This document shows positions 1 to 8,834 of a stretch of 64,000 nucleotides of DNA, one piece after another. Where the stretch lies: positions 1,054,001-1,118,000 of the forward strand of contig NZ_CP038852.1 of assembly GCF_012276695.1 (NCBI RefSeq), written 5' to 3'. Source of the stretch: Candidatus Pelagibacter giovannonii. GTDB taxonomy: Bacteria > Pseudomonadota > Alphaproteobacteria > Pelagibacterales > Pelagibacteraceae. The notes below the pieces were generated by a model that ran no database searches, was not told where the DNA came from, and saw only the letters and a program-made list of their open reading frames with translations. The position numbers and the translations under genes are program-made. Numbering within the stretch: the stretch's first letter is position 1; every line of letters starts with the position of its first letter.

Positions 1-1
1 A

Positions 2-535
2 TATATTGAAGCGATAAGTTTTTACGATCAAATACTTTTAAAAATGGACGTTAATTCAGACTTATACGCTGAAATATTATATAGGCGTGGAGGAAGTTAT
101 GAAAGATCTGGAGATTATATAAAAGCAGATAAAGATTTATTAAAATCTCTAGAAGCCAACCCAGATGATGCTTATGTTTTAAATTATTTAGCTTATTCAT
201 GGCTGGAAAGAGAACATAAAATTGAAACAGCTCTTAAGATGCTTGAAAAAGCTTATGCAGCCAGAAGCAACGATCCATATATTATTGATTCAATTGGTTG
301 GGCATATTACTTGGTTGAAGAATATGAGAAGGCAGAAAATTTTCTTAAAAGAGCGGTTGAATTAATGCCTCAGGATCCAATAGTTAACGATCATTATGGT
401 GATATTCTTTGGCAGTTGGATAGAAAAATTCAAGCAAGATATTTTTGGCAAGCTGTTTTAAATTTAGATGAAACAGAAGATACCATGAAAGAAACTATTA
501 AAAATAAATTAATAGAGGGATTAAAAAATTCCTAA
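2..535 (+). CDS. TPR-repeat protein, C-terminal part (5' end outside window)
   Basis: The reading frame is open to the left edge. An internal ATG lies at 44, but the codons before it (YIEAISFYDQILLK) also look like TPR helix, so the gene probably starts upstream. The visible part holds about four tetratricopeptide repeats, with hallmarks such as NYLAYSWLE, DSIGWAYY and NDHYGDILWQL. These match the C-terminal end of the long alphaproteobacterial TPR proteins often found just before ispE. It is probably a protein-interaction scaffold; the N-terminus, and so any signal peptide, cannot be seen. Only 3 bases separate its stop from ispE, so the two are probably co-transcribed. Confidence 0.85.
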   Translation, partial: YIEAISFYDQILLKMDVNSDLYAEILYRRGGSYERSGDYIKADKDLLKSLEANPDDAYVLNYLAYSWLEREHKIETALKMLEKAYAARSNDPYIIDSIGWAYYLVEEYEKAENFLKRAVELMPQDPIVNDHYGDILWQLDRKIQARYFWQAVLNLDETEDTMKETIKNKLIEGLKNS

Positions 536-538
536 ATT

Positions 539-1384
539 ATGAATAGTTTTAAGATAAAGTCTTATGCAAAGATAAATTTAGCTCTGAACGTTACTGGAAA
601 AAAATCAAAGCTTCATAATATTGAAAGTTTAATTTCTTTTATTGATTTACATGATTCAATCACACTAAGAGAAAGCAAAATAAAACAGCATAAAATAAAT
701 TTTTTTGGAAAGTTTTCTAAAAATATTAGTAAAATTAATACCATTTCAAAATTGCTAAAAATTTTAGATAATAAAAACCTTTTAAATAATAAAAAATATG
801 AAATTAAAGTTATAAAAAATATACCCCAAAAAGCAGGAATGGGAGGTGGATCCATGAATGCTGCCAGTCTATTAAATTTTTTTATTGAAAAAAAAATAAT
901 TAAATTAAAAAAAAGTGAGATAAGAAAAATAAGTAATGAAATAGGATCAGATGTTATCTTAGGTATAAAGCCATCATTTGCTATTCTTTTATCTAATGGA
1001 GATATTAAAAAATATAAAAATAAAATTAAATTTTATATATTAGTTGCGAAACCTAACTTTGGATGTTCTACAAAATATATTTATTCTAAAGTTAATTCAT
1101 TCTCCAAACCACAATTCAATCCTCCTAAACAGAAACTATTTGAAGCAAAATATTTAAAAAATTTAGACAATCATCTTGAAAAGGTTGCCTTAAATAAATA
1201 TCCGGAACTTAAAATAATTAAATCTTACCTCAGCGGTTTACATGATACTCTATTTGCTAGAATGTCTGGATCAGGATCCTCAATAGTGGCTTATTTTCAT
1301 TCCAAAAAGGCCTGCAAAAAAGCCTGCAGTCAATATAAACGAAAATTTAATAGCCACTGGTGTATTGAATCAAAAACTATATAA
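539..1384 (+). CDS. ispE: 4-diphosphocytidyl-2-C-methyl-D-erythritol kinase
   Basis: This GHMP-family kinase phosphorylates CDP-methylerythritol in the MEP pathway to isoprenoids, in the cytoplasm. The N-terminal SYAKINLAL motif and the glycine-rich ATP loop PQKAGMGGGSMNAA are typical, and a C-terminal GHMP motif MSGSGSSIVAYF follows. The length of 281 residues is normal. The start ATG follows the upstream stop by 3 bases, suggesting translational coupling. The middle is unusually lysine- and asparagine-rich, as expected for this base composition. It is followed by a T-run and then tRNA-Gln. Confidence 0.95.
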   Translation: MNSFKIKSYAKINLALNVTGKKSKLHNIESLISFIDLHDSITLRESKIKQHKINFFGKFSKNISKINTISKLLKILDNKNLLNNKKYEIKVIKNIPQKAGMGGGSMNAASLLNFFIEKKIIKLKKSEIRKISNEIGSDVILGIKPSFAILLSNGDIKKYKNKIKFYILVAKPNFGCSTKYIYSKVNSFSKPQFNPPKQKLFEAKYLKNLDNHLEKVALNKYPELKIIKSYLSGLHDTLFARMSGSGSSIVAYFHSKKACKKACSQYKRKFNSHWCIESKTI

Positions 1385-1415
1385 TTTTTTTTTTTGTGAT
1401 ATATGCAACTAATAT

Positions 1416-1489
1416 TGGCCCATGGTGAAGTGGTATCACATCTGTTTTTGGTACAGAGATCCGAGGTTCGAATCCTTGTGGGCCAGCCA
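1416..1489 (+). tRNA. tRNA-Gln (anticodon TTG)
   Basis: The cloverleaf can be drawn by eye. The acceptor stem TGGCCCA pairs with TGGGCCA, the anticodon stem TCTGT pairs with ACAGA around the loop TTTTGGT (anticodon TTG), and the T arm is GAGGTTCGAATCCTT. The discriminator is G and CCA is encoded. The 3' end lies only 3 bases before the start codon of the CCA-adding enzyme gene. Confidence 0.96.
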
Positions 1490-1492
1490 TAT

Positions 1493-2767
1493 ATGAATAA
1501 CTTATTAGATAAAATTTTTTTTAGATCTCAAAACCTTAATCACATAAATTTAGGCTTCAAAAATATTAAAAAAGAAACAGAGGCTTCAAAAATATTTGAA
1601 GCAATTCATTCATACACTAGCAATAGTGAAATCCGTTATGTTGGTGGATGTGTAAGAAAGATTATCAATAAAGAAAGATATGACGATATAGATTTAGCAG
1701 TAAATCTAAATCCAAAAGAGGTATGTGAGGCCCTTACTATAAAAGGCATAAAGTATTACGAGAGTGGAATAGAACATGGAACAATTACAGCGTTAATTAA
1801 TGACATAAAGTTTGAAATTACATCATTAAGAAAAGACGTTGATACAGATGGACGACACGCAAAAGTAGAGTTTTCTGATAGTTGGAAAGATGATGCTTCT
1901 AGAAGAGATTTTACTATCAATTCTATTTATGCTGATATTGAAGGAAATTTATTTGACCCATTTGATGGAAAGAAAGATTTAGAAAATGGAAAAATTAATT
2001 TCATTGGAAATGTAGAAACAAGAATTAAAGAAGATTATTTAAGGGTGTTAAGATATGTTAGATTCTTTCTTAGTTATTCTAAACATAGTCATGATCCAAA
2101 AGTCATTAAAGCAATTAAAAAAAACCTAAGTGGTGTTTCAAGTATTTCCTCAGAAAGATTAATAGATGAATTCCAAAAGTTATTAAAATCAGATGGTTTC
2201 TTGAAGTTAACCAAGGATAAGGATTGTTTAGAGATTATAAATCTTATTTTTCCCCAAATAAAAAATATTTCTTTATTTAATAAAATGAATGTTTTTGCCA
2301 AAAAAAACTTTTCACAAGTGAACTTTATTTTCCTATTATCTTTAATGATTATTGATGGAACTGATAATGTAGATTACTTTATTTATAAATTCAATTTATC
2401 CAAAAAAGATCAAAAAAGACTTGTATTTTTAAACAAGTTTTATTTAGAAAAAAATACTAGTCAAACTTTTTCAGAAAAAAACCTAAATAAAATTTTTTAT
2501 CTTAATGGTAGGGAGGCATTGTTAGATATTCTTTATTTTAAAATTTTTAAATCTAAAAAAGCAGACAATAAGTTAACTAAATTTATTGAAATTTTTAAAA
2601 AAAAAGAAATGCCTGTCATGCCATTTAAAGCTAGTACTTTGATGGAAAAATATCAAGTTCCTGAGGGAAGAGAATTGGGACAGAAGTTAAAAGCGATAGA
2701 AGAAGTCTGGACTAGTAATAACTTCAAAATTTCAGATAAAGAAGTTAAAAAAATAGTAAGTAATTAA
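1493..2767 (+). CDS. cca: CCA tRNA nucleotidyltransferase / poly(A) polymerase family
   Basis: This class II nucleotidyltransferase most likely adds or repairs the 3' CCA of tRNAs. The head domain has YVGGCVRK (usual GGxVRD), the metal-binding DDIDLAV, RRDFTINSIY and DPFDGKKDL. The neck has EDYLRVLRYVRF. I chose ATG 1493 (424 residues) because the frame upstream runs through the tRNA and would encode it. The start lies 3 bases after tRNA-Gln, leaving no room for a ribosome binding site outside the tRNA. Poly(A) polymerase activity is an alternative; the families are hard to separate by sequence. The 3' end overlaps greA tail to tail by 4 bases. Confidence 0.88.
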   Translation: MNNLLDKIFFRSQNLNHINLGFKNIKKETEASKIFEAIHSYTSNSEIRYVGGCVRKIINKERYDDIDLAVNLNPKEVCEALTIKGIKYYESGIEHGTITALINDIKFEITSLRKDVDTDGRHAKVEFSDSWKDDASRRDFTINSIYADIEGNLFDPFDGKKDLENGKINFIGNVETRIKEDYLRVLRYVRFFLSYSKHSHDPKVIKAIKKNLSGVSSISSERLIDEFQKLLKSDGFLKLTKDKDCLEIINLIFPQIKNISLFNKMNVFAKKNFSQVNFIFLLSLMIIDGTDNVDYFIYKFNLSKKDQKRLVFLNKFYLEKNTSQTFSEKNLNKIFYLNGREALLDILYFKIFKSKKADNKLTKFIEIFKKKEMPVMPFKASTLMEKYQVPEGRELGQKLKAIEEVWTSNNFKISDKEVKKIVSN

Positions 2768-3240
2768 ACGTACTTTACATCTTTAATTTCAAAGTTTTTT
2801 ACACCTGCGGGAGTTTTAATTTCAACTAAATCATTTTTGTTTTTCCCAATTAGACCTCTACCAATTGGGGATTGAAAAAATATCAGTTTTTTTTGAAGAT
2901 CAGCCTCATCTTTTCCAACTATTTTATAAGTAATTTTTTCTCCAGTATCTAAATTTTCTAAATCTACAGTTGAGCCGAAGATAACTTTTCCATCATTACT
3001 TATTTTAGTTACATCGATAACATTTGCTCTTGCAATAATATCATTTATTTCTGTAATTCTTCCTTCGTTATGAGACTGTTCTTCTTTTGCAGCATGATAT
3101 TCAGCATTTTCTTTTAGATCTCCATGAGATCTTGCTTCAGATATTGCAGCAACTATTTGAGGTCTTTTTTTTTCTTTAAGAATAATTAACTCTTCCTTTA
3201 AGCTTTCAAGACCATCTATTGTTATTGGTTCTTTATCCAT
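2764..3240 (-). CDS. greA: Transcription elongation factor GreA
   Basis: GreA rescues backtracked RNA polymerase by stimulating cleavage of the nascent RNA. The 158-residue length is typical. The N-terminal coiled coil runs over about residues 1-75 and carries the acidic tip GDLKENAEYHAAKE, whose Asp and Glu position the catalytic metal. The C-terminal FKBP-like domain has SPIGRGLIGKNKNDLVEI. Its start is 1 base from the hemF stop, so it is probably transcribed after trmL and hemF. Its stop overlaps the convergent cca gene. Confidence 0.97.
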   Translation of the reverse strand: MDKEPITIDGLESLKEELIILKEKKRPQIVAAISEARSHGDLKENAEYHAAKEEQSHNEGRITEINDIIARANVIDVTKISNDGKVIFGSTVDLENLDTGEKITYKIVGKDEADLQKKLIFFQSPIGRGLIGKNKNDLVEIKTPAGVKNFEIKDVKYV

Positions 3241-3241
3241 T

Positions 3242-4069
3242 TTAATTCCATTTTGCTATTGGAGGCAAAGACATTAATATTCCCTCAACATTACCACCAG
3301 TTTGTAAACCAAATTTTGTCCCTCTATCATATAGTAAGTTAAACTCAGCATATCTACCTCTTTTAATATATTGTATCTCCTTCTGCTTTACAGTCCATTT
3401 TTTTTTATGCTTTAATTGTATTATTGAGTTGAATATCATTTGAAAAGTAACTCCAAGGTCTGTTACAAATTTAAAGTCTTTCTCCCAATCATTTTTTTTG
3501 TAATCAAAAAAAATACCACCAATTCCTCTTGTTTCCTTTCTATGTGGTAAATAAAAATATTCATCACACCACTTTTTGTAATTTTTATAAAATTTTTTAT
3601 CATGTCGATCACACATTTTTTTTAATTCTCTATGAAGGAATCTTTTTTCTTTAATATCTGGAATGCAGGGTGTCACATCCGTACCACCACCAAACCATCC
3701 ATGTGTTGTGTAGATAAACCTTGTGTTAAAATGAATTGCTGGAACGTGAGGATTTTTCATATGCATTACAATAGAAATTCCTGATGCCCAAAAATTTCGA
3801 TCTTTAGAAGTACCTGGGATTTTTTTACTCATTTCTTTTGAAAACTTTCCATGCACTTCTGAAAAATTTACACCAACTTTTTCAAAAATCTTACCATTTT
3901 TTAAAATTCTAAACTCTCCGCCACCTTCTTCTTTAATTTTATTTCTATTCCAAGTATTAGATTTAAATTTTATTTTTTTTCCTTCTAGTTTTTCAATATC
4001 GTTACAAATTGTGTTCTGCAGCAACTTAAACCAATTAGAAGCAAGTTTTTTTTTAATTTCTTTATCCAT
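3242..4069 (-). CDS. hemF: Oxygen-dependent coproporphyrinogen III oxidase
   Basis: HemF converts coproporphyrinogen III to protoporphyrinogen IX with oxygen, in haem synthesis. Family blocks are clear: MHMKNPHVPAIHFNTRF, GWFGGGTDVTPC, RGIGGIFFDY, and the C-terminal RGRYAEFNLLYDRGTKFGL and GGNVEGILMSLPP. The length of 275 residues is slightly short at the N-terminus but complete. Its start codon shares a base with the trmL stop. Placement beside the bc1 operon fits an aerobic cytochrome-rich metabolism, though that link is inferred. Confidence 0.97.
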   Translation of the reverse strand: MDKEIKKKLASNWFKLLQNTICNDIEKLEGKKIKFKSNTWNRNKIKEEGGGEFRILKNGKIFEKVGVNFSEVHGKFSKEMSKKIPGTSKDRNFWASGISIVMHMKNPHVPAIHFNTRFIYTTHGWFGGGTDVTPCIPDIKEKRFLHRELKKMCDRHDKKFYKNYKKWCDEYFYLPHRKETRGIGGIFFDYKKNDWEKDFKFVTDLGVTFQMIFNSIIQLKHKKKWTVKQKEIQYIKRGRYAEFNLLYDRGTKFGLQTGGNVEGILMSLPPIAKWN

Positions 4070-4530
4070 TATTTATTAAAGTTAATTTGTCTTAAATTTT
4101 CTGAAAGAATTATAGCAACTGAGGAGGCTATATTTAAAGATCTTTTATTGTCCATCATGGGTATTTTTAACCTATACTTAATAGAATTATGAACATGATC
4201 TGGTACACCAGCACTCTCTCTTCCAAATAGCAGTGTATCGTTACTCTCAAATTTGAATGCAGTATAAGAATCTGCTGATTTTGTTGTTAATAATATTACC
4301 CTTTCATTCTTTTTTGATTTAAAAAACTCTTCTGAACTTTGATAGAATTTTATCATTTTTTCATCCATGTAATCCATTACAACCCTTTTAAATCTTTTAT
4401 CGCTGAATAAAAAACCACAAGGTTCAATTATTTCTAAATCAGCACCTAAACATGCGCATGTTCTGATAATAGCTGCTGTATTTTGAGGAATATCAGGTTC
4501 ATATAAGGCAATTTTGGGTCTCAAATTCAT
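4069..4530 (-). CDS. trmL: tRNA (cytidine/uridine(34)-2'-O)-methyltransferase
   Basis: This SPOUT-class enzyme methylates the ribose of the wobble base in certain leucine tRNAs. The N-terminal YEPDIPQNTAAIIRTCACLG and the C-terminal trefoil-knot motifs LFGRESAGVPDHV and RSLNIASSVAIILSENLRQ identify it. The length of 153 residues is normal for the single-domain family. It heads a minus-strand run with hemF and greA and is divergent from petA, sharing an 86-base spacer that contains a palindrome. Confidence 0.95.
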   Translation of the reverse strand: MNLRPKIALYEPDIPQNTAAIIRTCACLGADLEIIEPCGFLFSDKRFKRVVMDYMDEKMIKFYQSSEEFFKSKKNERVILLTTKSADSYTAFKFESNDTLLFGRESAGVPDHVHNSIKYRLKIPMMDNKRSLNIASSVAIILSENLRQINFNK

Positions 4531-4572
4531 GTATTATGTGTCATTGTTTCAGTGGAAAAAAAACTTTTTTCT

Positions 4573-4588
4573 TATATGAAATCATATA
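4573..4588. promoter_or_regulatory. Palindrome in the trmL-petA divergent spacer
   Basis: TATATGA, two A's, then TCATATA form a perfect 7+7 inverted repeat 28 bases before the petA start. It could be an operator for petABC or trmL. A/T palindromes are common in this base composition, so the evidence is weak. Confidence 0.3.
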
Positions 4589-4616
4589 TTAGATAACAAT
4601 ATACAAAAAATTATAG

Positions 4617-5126
4617 ATGTCTGAAAAAAAACCTGAAAGAAGAGAATTTTTATTTACCGCCTCCTATGCTGTAGGAGCTGTTGGGGTAGGAGCTGTTGTT
4701 TGGCCTTTAGTTGATCAAATGAACCCGGATGCTTCGGTTAAAGCATTGGCTAGCACAGAAGTTGATGTTAGTTCAGTTCAGCCCGGGAAAACAATCACTG
4801 TACTTTGGAGAGGAAAACCAGTTTTCATTAAAAGAAGAACTCCTGATGAAGTAGCAGAAGCGAGAGCTGTTAAGATGGAAGATTTAAAAGATCCTCAAAA
4901 AGATGAGGATAGAGCGAAAGATCCAGAATGGTTAGTAATGCTTGGCGTATGTACACATTTAGGATGTGTACCCTTAAATGATAAAGGTGATTATAATGGA
5001 TGGTTTTGCCCTTGTCATGGTTCACATTACGATATTTCTGGAAGAATTAGAAAAGGTCCTGCTCCAACAAACATGGAGGTTCCAAAATATGAATTTGTCA
5101 ACAGTAACACAATTAAAATTGGATAA
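4617..5126 (+). CDS. petA: Ubiquinol-cytochrome c reductase, Rieske iron-sulfur subunit
   Basis: This subunit carries the 2Fe-2S cluster that takes electrons from ubiquinol in the bc1 complex. The N-terminus has [17 protein letters not shown], a Tat-like double arginine before the single membrane anchor. The cluster ligands are in CTHLGCVPL and [10 protein letters not shown] (C-x-H and C-x-x-H). The length of 169 residues is typical of alphaproteobacteria. It is first in petABC, 9 bases before petB. Confidence 0.98.
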   Translation: MSEKKPERREFLFTASYAVGAVGVGAVVWPLVDQMNPDASVKALASTEVDVSSVQPGKTITVLWRGKPVFIKRRTPDEVAEARAVKMEDLKDPQKDEDRAKDPEWLVMLGVCTHLGCVPLNDKGDYNGWFCPCHGSHYDISGRIRKGPAPTNMEVPKYEFVNSNTIKIG

Positions 5127-5135
5127 TAAATAATT

Positions 5136-6395
5136 ATGAGTGATCACGAGTACGTTCCCAGTTCGAAATTTGGAAAATGGTTTAATGACAGGCTTCCACT
5201 TTTATCATTAGCTAGTCATTTAACTGATTACCCAACACCTAAGAATTTAAATTATTGGTGGACATTTGGTGGAATTTTAACTTTTTGTTTAATTACACAA
5301 ATCGTTACAGGTTTAACTTTAGCAATGCACTACATTGCTCATGCTGATATGGCTTTTGAAAGTGTTGAACATATCATGAGAGATGTAAACTATGGTTGGT
5401 TAATAAGATATATTCACGCAAACGGTGCTTCAATGTTTTTCCTAGCAGTCTATATCCATATATTTAGATCTTTGTTTTATGGGTCATATAAATCTCCAAG
5501 AGAAATAATCTGGATTATTGGAATAATAATTTATCTTTTAATGATGGCAGCAGCGTTTATGGGTTATGTTTTACCATGGGGTCAGATGAGTTTTTGGGGA
5601 GCAACAGTTATTACAAATCTTTTTAGTGCAATACCTTTAGTGGGTGAAGGAATAGTAAATTGGTTGTGGGGAGGTTATTCTGTAGATAACCCAACTTTAA
5701 CAAGGTTTTTTACGTTACATTACTTAATACCATTCTTAATCTTGGGCTTAGTAGTTCTTCATATTTGGGCTTTGCATGTTCCTGGAAACAATAACCCAGT
5801 AGGAATAGATGTTAAAAAGCCTTCTAAGGATACCGTACCATTCCATCCATATATTGTAATCAAGGATGCCTTTGCATTATTAATGTTTATGATTGTATTT
5901 GCATTTTTTGTTTTTTATTCACCAAATATTCTAGGACATGCGGATAATTATATAGAAGCAAACCCAATGGTTACACCAGCTCATATAGTTCCTGAGTGGT
6001 ATCTATTACCTTTTTATGCAATCCTAAGGTCAGTTCCTGATAAATTGATGGGAGTAGTTGCGATGCTGTCAGCAATTTTAATTTTAGCAGCACTGCCTTG
6101 GTTAGATACTTCAAAAATTAGATCAGCAGTATTTAGACCTCTTTACAAGCAATTTTATTGGATATTGGTAGTGGATGTATTGGTTTTAGGTTACGTGGGT
6201 GCGATGCCAGCCGAAGGACTTTACTTATTGATTGCTAGGGTTGCCACAGCTTACTACTTTATTCATTTTTTAATAATCTTACCGGTATTAGGATTTAAAG
6301 AAAAAACTATACCCATACCTTTAAGTATTACAGAGCCAGTACTTGGAGGGATGCCAATGGCATCAGCTGTTAAAAAAAAAGAAAGTTTAGATTAA
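5136..6395 (+). CDS. petB: Cytochrome b of the bc1 complex
   Basis: This integral membrane subunit carries the two b haems and the Qo and Qi quinone sites. It has eight predicted membrane spans over 419 residues. The haem-ligand helices contain [13 protein letters not shown] and [12 protein letters not shown], and the Qo-site motif appears as [13 protein letters not shown]. The petB and petC genes are separate, as is usual for this group. The gap to petC is 4 bases. Confidence 0.98.
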   Translation: MSDHEYVPSSKFGKWFNDRLPLLSLASHLTDYPTPKNLNYWWTFGGILTFCLITQIVTGLTLAMHYIAHADMAFESVEHIMRDVNYGWLIRYIHANGASMFFLAVYIHIFRSLFYGSYKSPREIIWIIGIIIYLLMMAAAFMGYVLPWGQMSFWGATVITNLFSAIPLVGEGIVNWLWGGYSVDNPTLTRFFTLHYLIPFLILGLVVLHIWALHVPGNNNPVGIDVKKPSKDTVPFHPYIVIKDAFALLMFMIVFAFFVFYSPNILGHADNYIEANPMVTPAHIVPEWYLLPFYAILRSVPDKLMGVVAMLSAILILAALPWLDTSKIRSAVFRPLYKQFYWILVVDVLVLGYVGAMPAEGLYLLIARVATAYYFIHFLIILPVLGFKEKTIPIPLSITEPVLGGMPMASAVKKKESLD

Positions 6396-6399
6396 TTAA

Positions 6400-7179
6400 G
6401 TGAAAAATATTTTCAAAATTAGTTATTCAATCATTTTTTTATTAATAGGTACTCTTACAGTTAATGCTGCAGAAAAAGTTGATCTTTTAAAAACAGATTG
6501 GAGTTTTAAGGGATTATTTGGAAAATTTGATAGGGGTGCTTTACAAAGAGGGTACCAGGTTTATTCAGAAGTTTGTGCTGGCTGTCATTCAATGAAATAC
6601 GTAAGTTATAGAAACTTATTTGAACCAGGTGGACCAGAATTTACTGAAGAGCAAGCGAAAGCTATAGCTGCAAGTTTTGAAGTTACAGATGGACCAAATA
6701 ATGATGGTGAAATGTTTGTCAGATCAGCAAAATTATCTGATAAATTTGTCATGCCTTTTGAAAATGTTAAGGCCGCTCAAGCAGCAAATGGAGGAGCCTA
6801 TCCACCTGATATGTCAGTATTAGCTAAAGCTAGAAGTGGTGGGGTTGATTATATTTATTCATTACTTTTAGGTTATGAAGATCCACCAAGCGGCGTAACT
6901 CTTGATGAGGGGGTTTACTATAATAAATATATGTATGGTAATAAAATTAAGATGTCACAACCTTTAATGGATGATGCGGTAGAATATAGCGATGGTACAA
7001 AAGCTACAGAAGAGCAAATGGCAAAAGACGTTACAACATTTTTAATGTGGACAGCTGAGCCTCATTTAGAAAGTAGACACAAGATGGGCTTTAAAGCCAT
7101 CTTATATTTAATTATTTTAACTATTCTGGTTTACTTTAGTATGAAGAAAATTTGGTCACGTATTGAATCTGAAGTTTAA
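6400..7179 (+). CDS. petC: Cytochrome c1 of the bc1 complex
   Basis: This membrane-anchored periplasmic cytochrome passes electrons from the Rieske centre to soluble cytochrome c. The start is GTG at 6400, followed by a signal peptide ending near VNAAEK. The haem motif CAGCH lies in VCAGCHSMKYVSYRNL, and GGAYPPDMSVLAKAR is a c1 signature. A single C-terminal helix (ILYLIILTILVYF) anchors it. The last 24 bases overlap the convergent ychF gene. Both C-termini look native, so the overlap is probably real. Confidence 0.97.
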   Translation: MKNIFKISYSIIFLLIGTLTVNAAEKVDLLKTDWSFKGLFGKFDRGALQRGYQVYSEVCAGCHSMKYVSYRNLFEPGGPEFTEEQAKAIAASFEVTDGPNNDGEMFVRSAKLSDKFVMPFENVKAAQAANGGAYPPDMSVLAKARSGGVDYIYSLLLGYEDPPSGVTLDEGVYYNKYMYGNKIKMSQPLMDDAVEYSDGTKATEEQMAKDVTTFLMWTAEPHLESRHKMGFKAILYLIILTILVYFSMKKIWSRIESEV

Positions 7180-8229
7180 TATATCGCCATCTTTGACAAT
7201 ATAATCTTTTCCTTCAAGTCTCATTTTTCCATTTGTTTTTGAATTGACCCAACCATCATTAGCTATGAAGTCTTCATAAGCAATCGTTTCAGCTCTTATA
7301 AAACCTTTCTCAAAATCAGTGTGTATTTCACCAGCTGCTTTTGGTGCTGTACAATTTTTTTGAATAGTCCAAGCTCTAGTTTCTTCAGGTCCAGATGTAA
7401 AATAAGTGTCTAGCTCTAAAATATTATAACCTTTTTGAATTAACATATTTAAACCAGTTCTTTTTAATCCAATCATTTCCATATAATTTTCTTTTTCTTC
7501 ATTTTCTAACTGATTTATTTGGTTTTCAATATCAGCTGAAACTATTAAGGTATTTTTTTCACTAAATTTATCAATAAAGACTTGTGTGTATTTATTTCCA
7601 TTTTGAACACTTGCTTCATCAACGTTACATACAAAAATTTTAGGCTTTAAAGACAATAAACCACTTTGGTTTATTAATTTTTTTTCAAATTGCTCGTAAA
7701 GTACCTCAATATCTTTAGAATTATTTATACAGTCAGATGCAATTTCTAATATTTTTAATTGTTCCTCATCCACATTTTTTTTATTATTTTTTTCTAATCT
7801 TTTTTGTATTGATTCAAGATCTGCAAGCATCATTTCTGTTTCAATAATTTCCAAATCTCTAATTGGATCAACAGTTGGGTTTACATTTTGAATATCATCA
7901 GAGTCAAAACATCTGATCATATGTATGACCGCATCAACTTCTCTTATATGAGATAAGAATTTATTTCCTAAGCCTTCACCTTTAGAGGCACCTTCTACCA
8001 GTCCAGCTATATCCACAAACTCAATAGTGGTATTAATTTTTTTTTTTGATTTTGATATTTCTACTAATTTATCTAGTCTTTCATCGGGTACAGGAACTAC
8101 TCCAACATTTGGTTCTATCGTACAAAAAGGGAAATTCGCAGCTTGTGCCTTGCTAGAATTTGTAAGTGCATTAAATAATGTAGATTTACCAACATTAGGT
8201 AAGCCAACAATTCCACACTTAAAACTCAT
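7156..8229 (-). CDS. ychF: Redox-regulated ATPase YchF (Obg-like)
   Basis: YchF is a ribosome-associated ATPase of the Obg family, linked to translation under stress. It has the P-loop GLPNVGKSTLFNAL, the switch motif DIAGLVEGASKGEGLGN, a NVDE motif in place of the GTP-specific NKxD (consistent with ATP use), and a C-terminal TGS domain ending KDGDILNFRF. The length of 357 residues is typical. Its start shares a base with the pth stop, so pth and ychF are probably one transcript. Confidence 0.96.
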   Translation of the reverse strand: MSFKCGIVGLPNVGKSTLFNALTNSSKAQAANFPFCTIEPNVGVVPVPDERLDKLVEISKSKKKINTTIEFVDIAGLVEGASKGEGLGNKFLSHIREVDAVIHMIRCFDSDDIQNVNPTVDPIRDLEIIETEMMLADLESIQKRLEKNNKKNVDEEQLKILEIASDCINNSKDIEVLYEQFEKKLINQSGLLSLKPKIFVCNVDEASVQNGNKYTQVFIDKFSEKNTLIVSADIENQINQLENEEKENYMEMIGLKRTGLNMLIQKGYNILELDTYFTSGPEETRAWTIQKNCTAPKAAGEIHTDFEKGFIRAETIAYEDFIANDGWVNSKTNGKMRLEGKDYIVKDGDILNFRFNT

Positions 8230-8789
8230 TACTTATTATTTACAGTGCTTGAGAATAAATCTAATTTTTTATCAATTAATACAGTCATTGAATCAATAAT
8301 ATTTTTAGTAATTTTTTCTAGTTGTATCATTTCATCTTCATCAAAATCTTTTAATACATGGTCTGAAACATCAGCCTTAGTTTTTGGTTTTCCGATTCCT
8401 ATTCTTACTCTTGAATAATCTTTACCAATAAATTTATCAATAGACTCAATACCATTATGTCCCGCACTAGATCCTGCAAATTTTGCTTTTACTTTTCCAA
8501 ACTCAAGGTCAAGATCATCATGGAAGACAATCACATCTTCAGGGTCAATTTTAAAGTATTCAATTAATTCTCTTATGCAAATTCCAGAGTTATTCATAAA
8601 GGTTAATGGTTTTATTGCATAAACTTTTTTATCTTCAATATTACCTGTGGTTAGTAACCCTTTAAATTTTGGTTTTTGTTTAGACAAACCAAATTTTCGA
8701 TTAAGAGCATCAATTAATTTGAAACCAATATTGTGTCTGTTGTTTTCGCTATCGGGTGTTGGATTTCCTAAGCCTACAAATAAAAGCAT
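8229..8789 (-). CDS. pth: Peptidyl-tRNA hydrolase
   Basis: Pth frees tRNAs from prematurely released peptidyl-tRNA. Conserved parts are FVGLGNPTPDSENNRHNIGF with the catalytic His, the substrate-binding MNNSG (usually MNLSG), and FHDDLDLEFGKVK with the catalytic Asp. The length of 186 residues is normal. It lies between rplY and ychF, a common alphaproteobacterial order (prs, rplY, pth, ychF). Confidence 0.97.
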   Translation of the reverse strand: MLLFVGLGNPTPDSENNRHNIGFKLIDALNRKFGLSKQKPKFKGLLTTGNIEDKKVYAIKPLTFMNNSGICIRELIEYFKIDPEDVIVFHDDLDLEFGKVKAKFAGSSAGHNGIESIDKFIGKDYSRVRIGIGKPKTKADVSDHVLKDFDEDEMIQLEKITKNIIDSMTVLIDKKLDLFSSTVNNK

Positions 8790-8834
8790 ATTTTTTTTAA
8801 ATCGTATCTAGGAGTCTTCACTATAATAAGTTGA

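Noticed and set aside
1403..1492. N-terminal extension of the CCA-adding enzyme
   Set aside because: The frame runs through the tRNA-Gln gene; the ATG at 1493 is the first plausible start.
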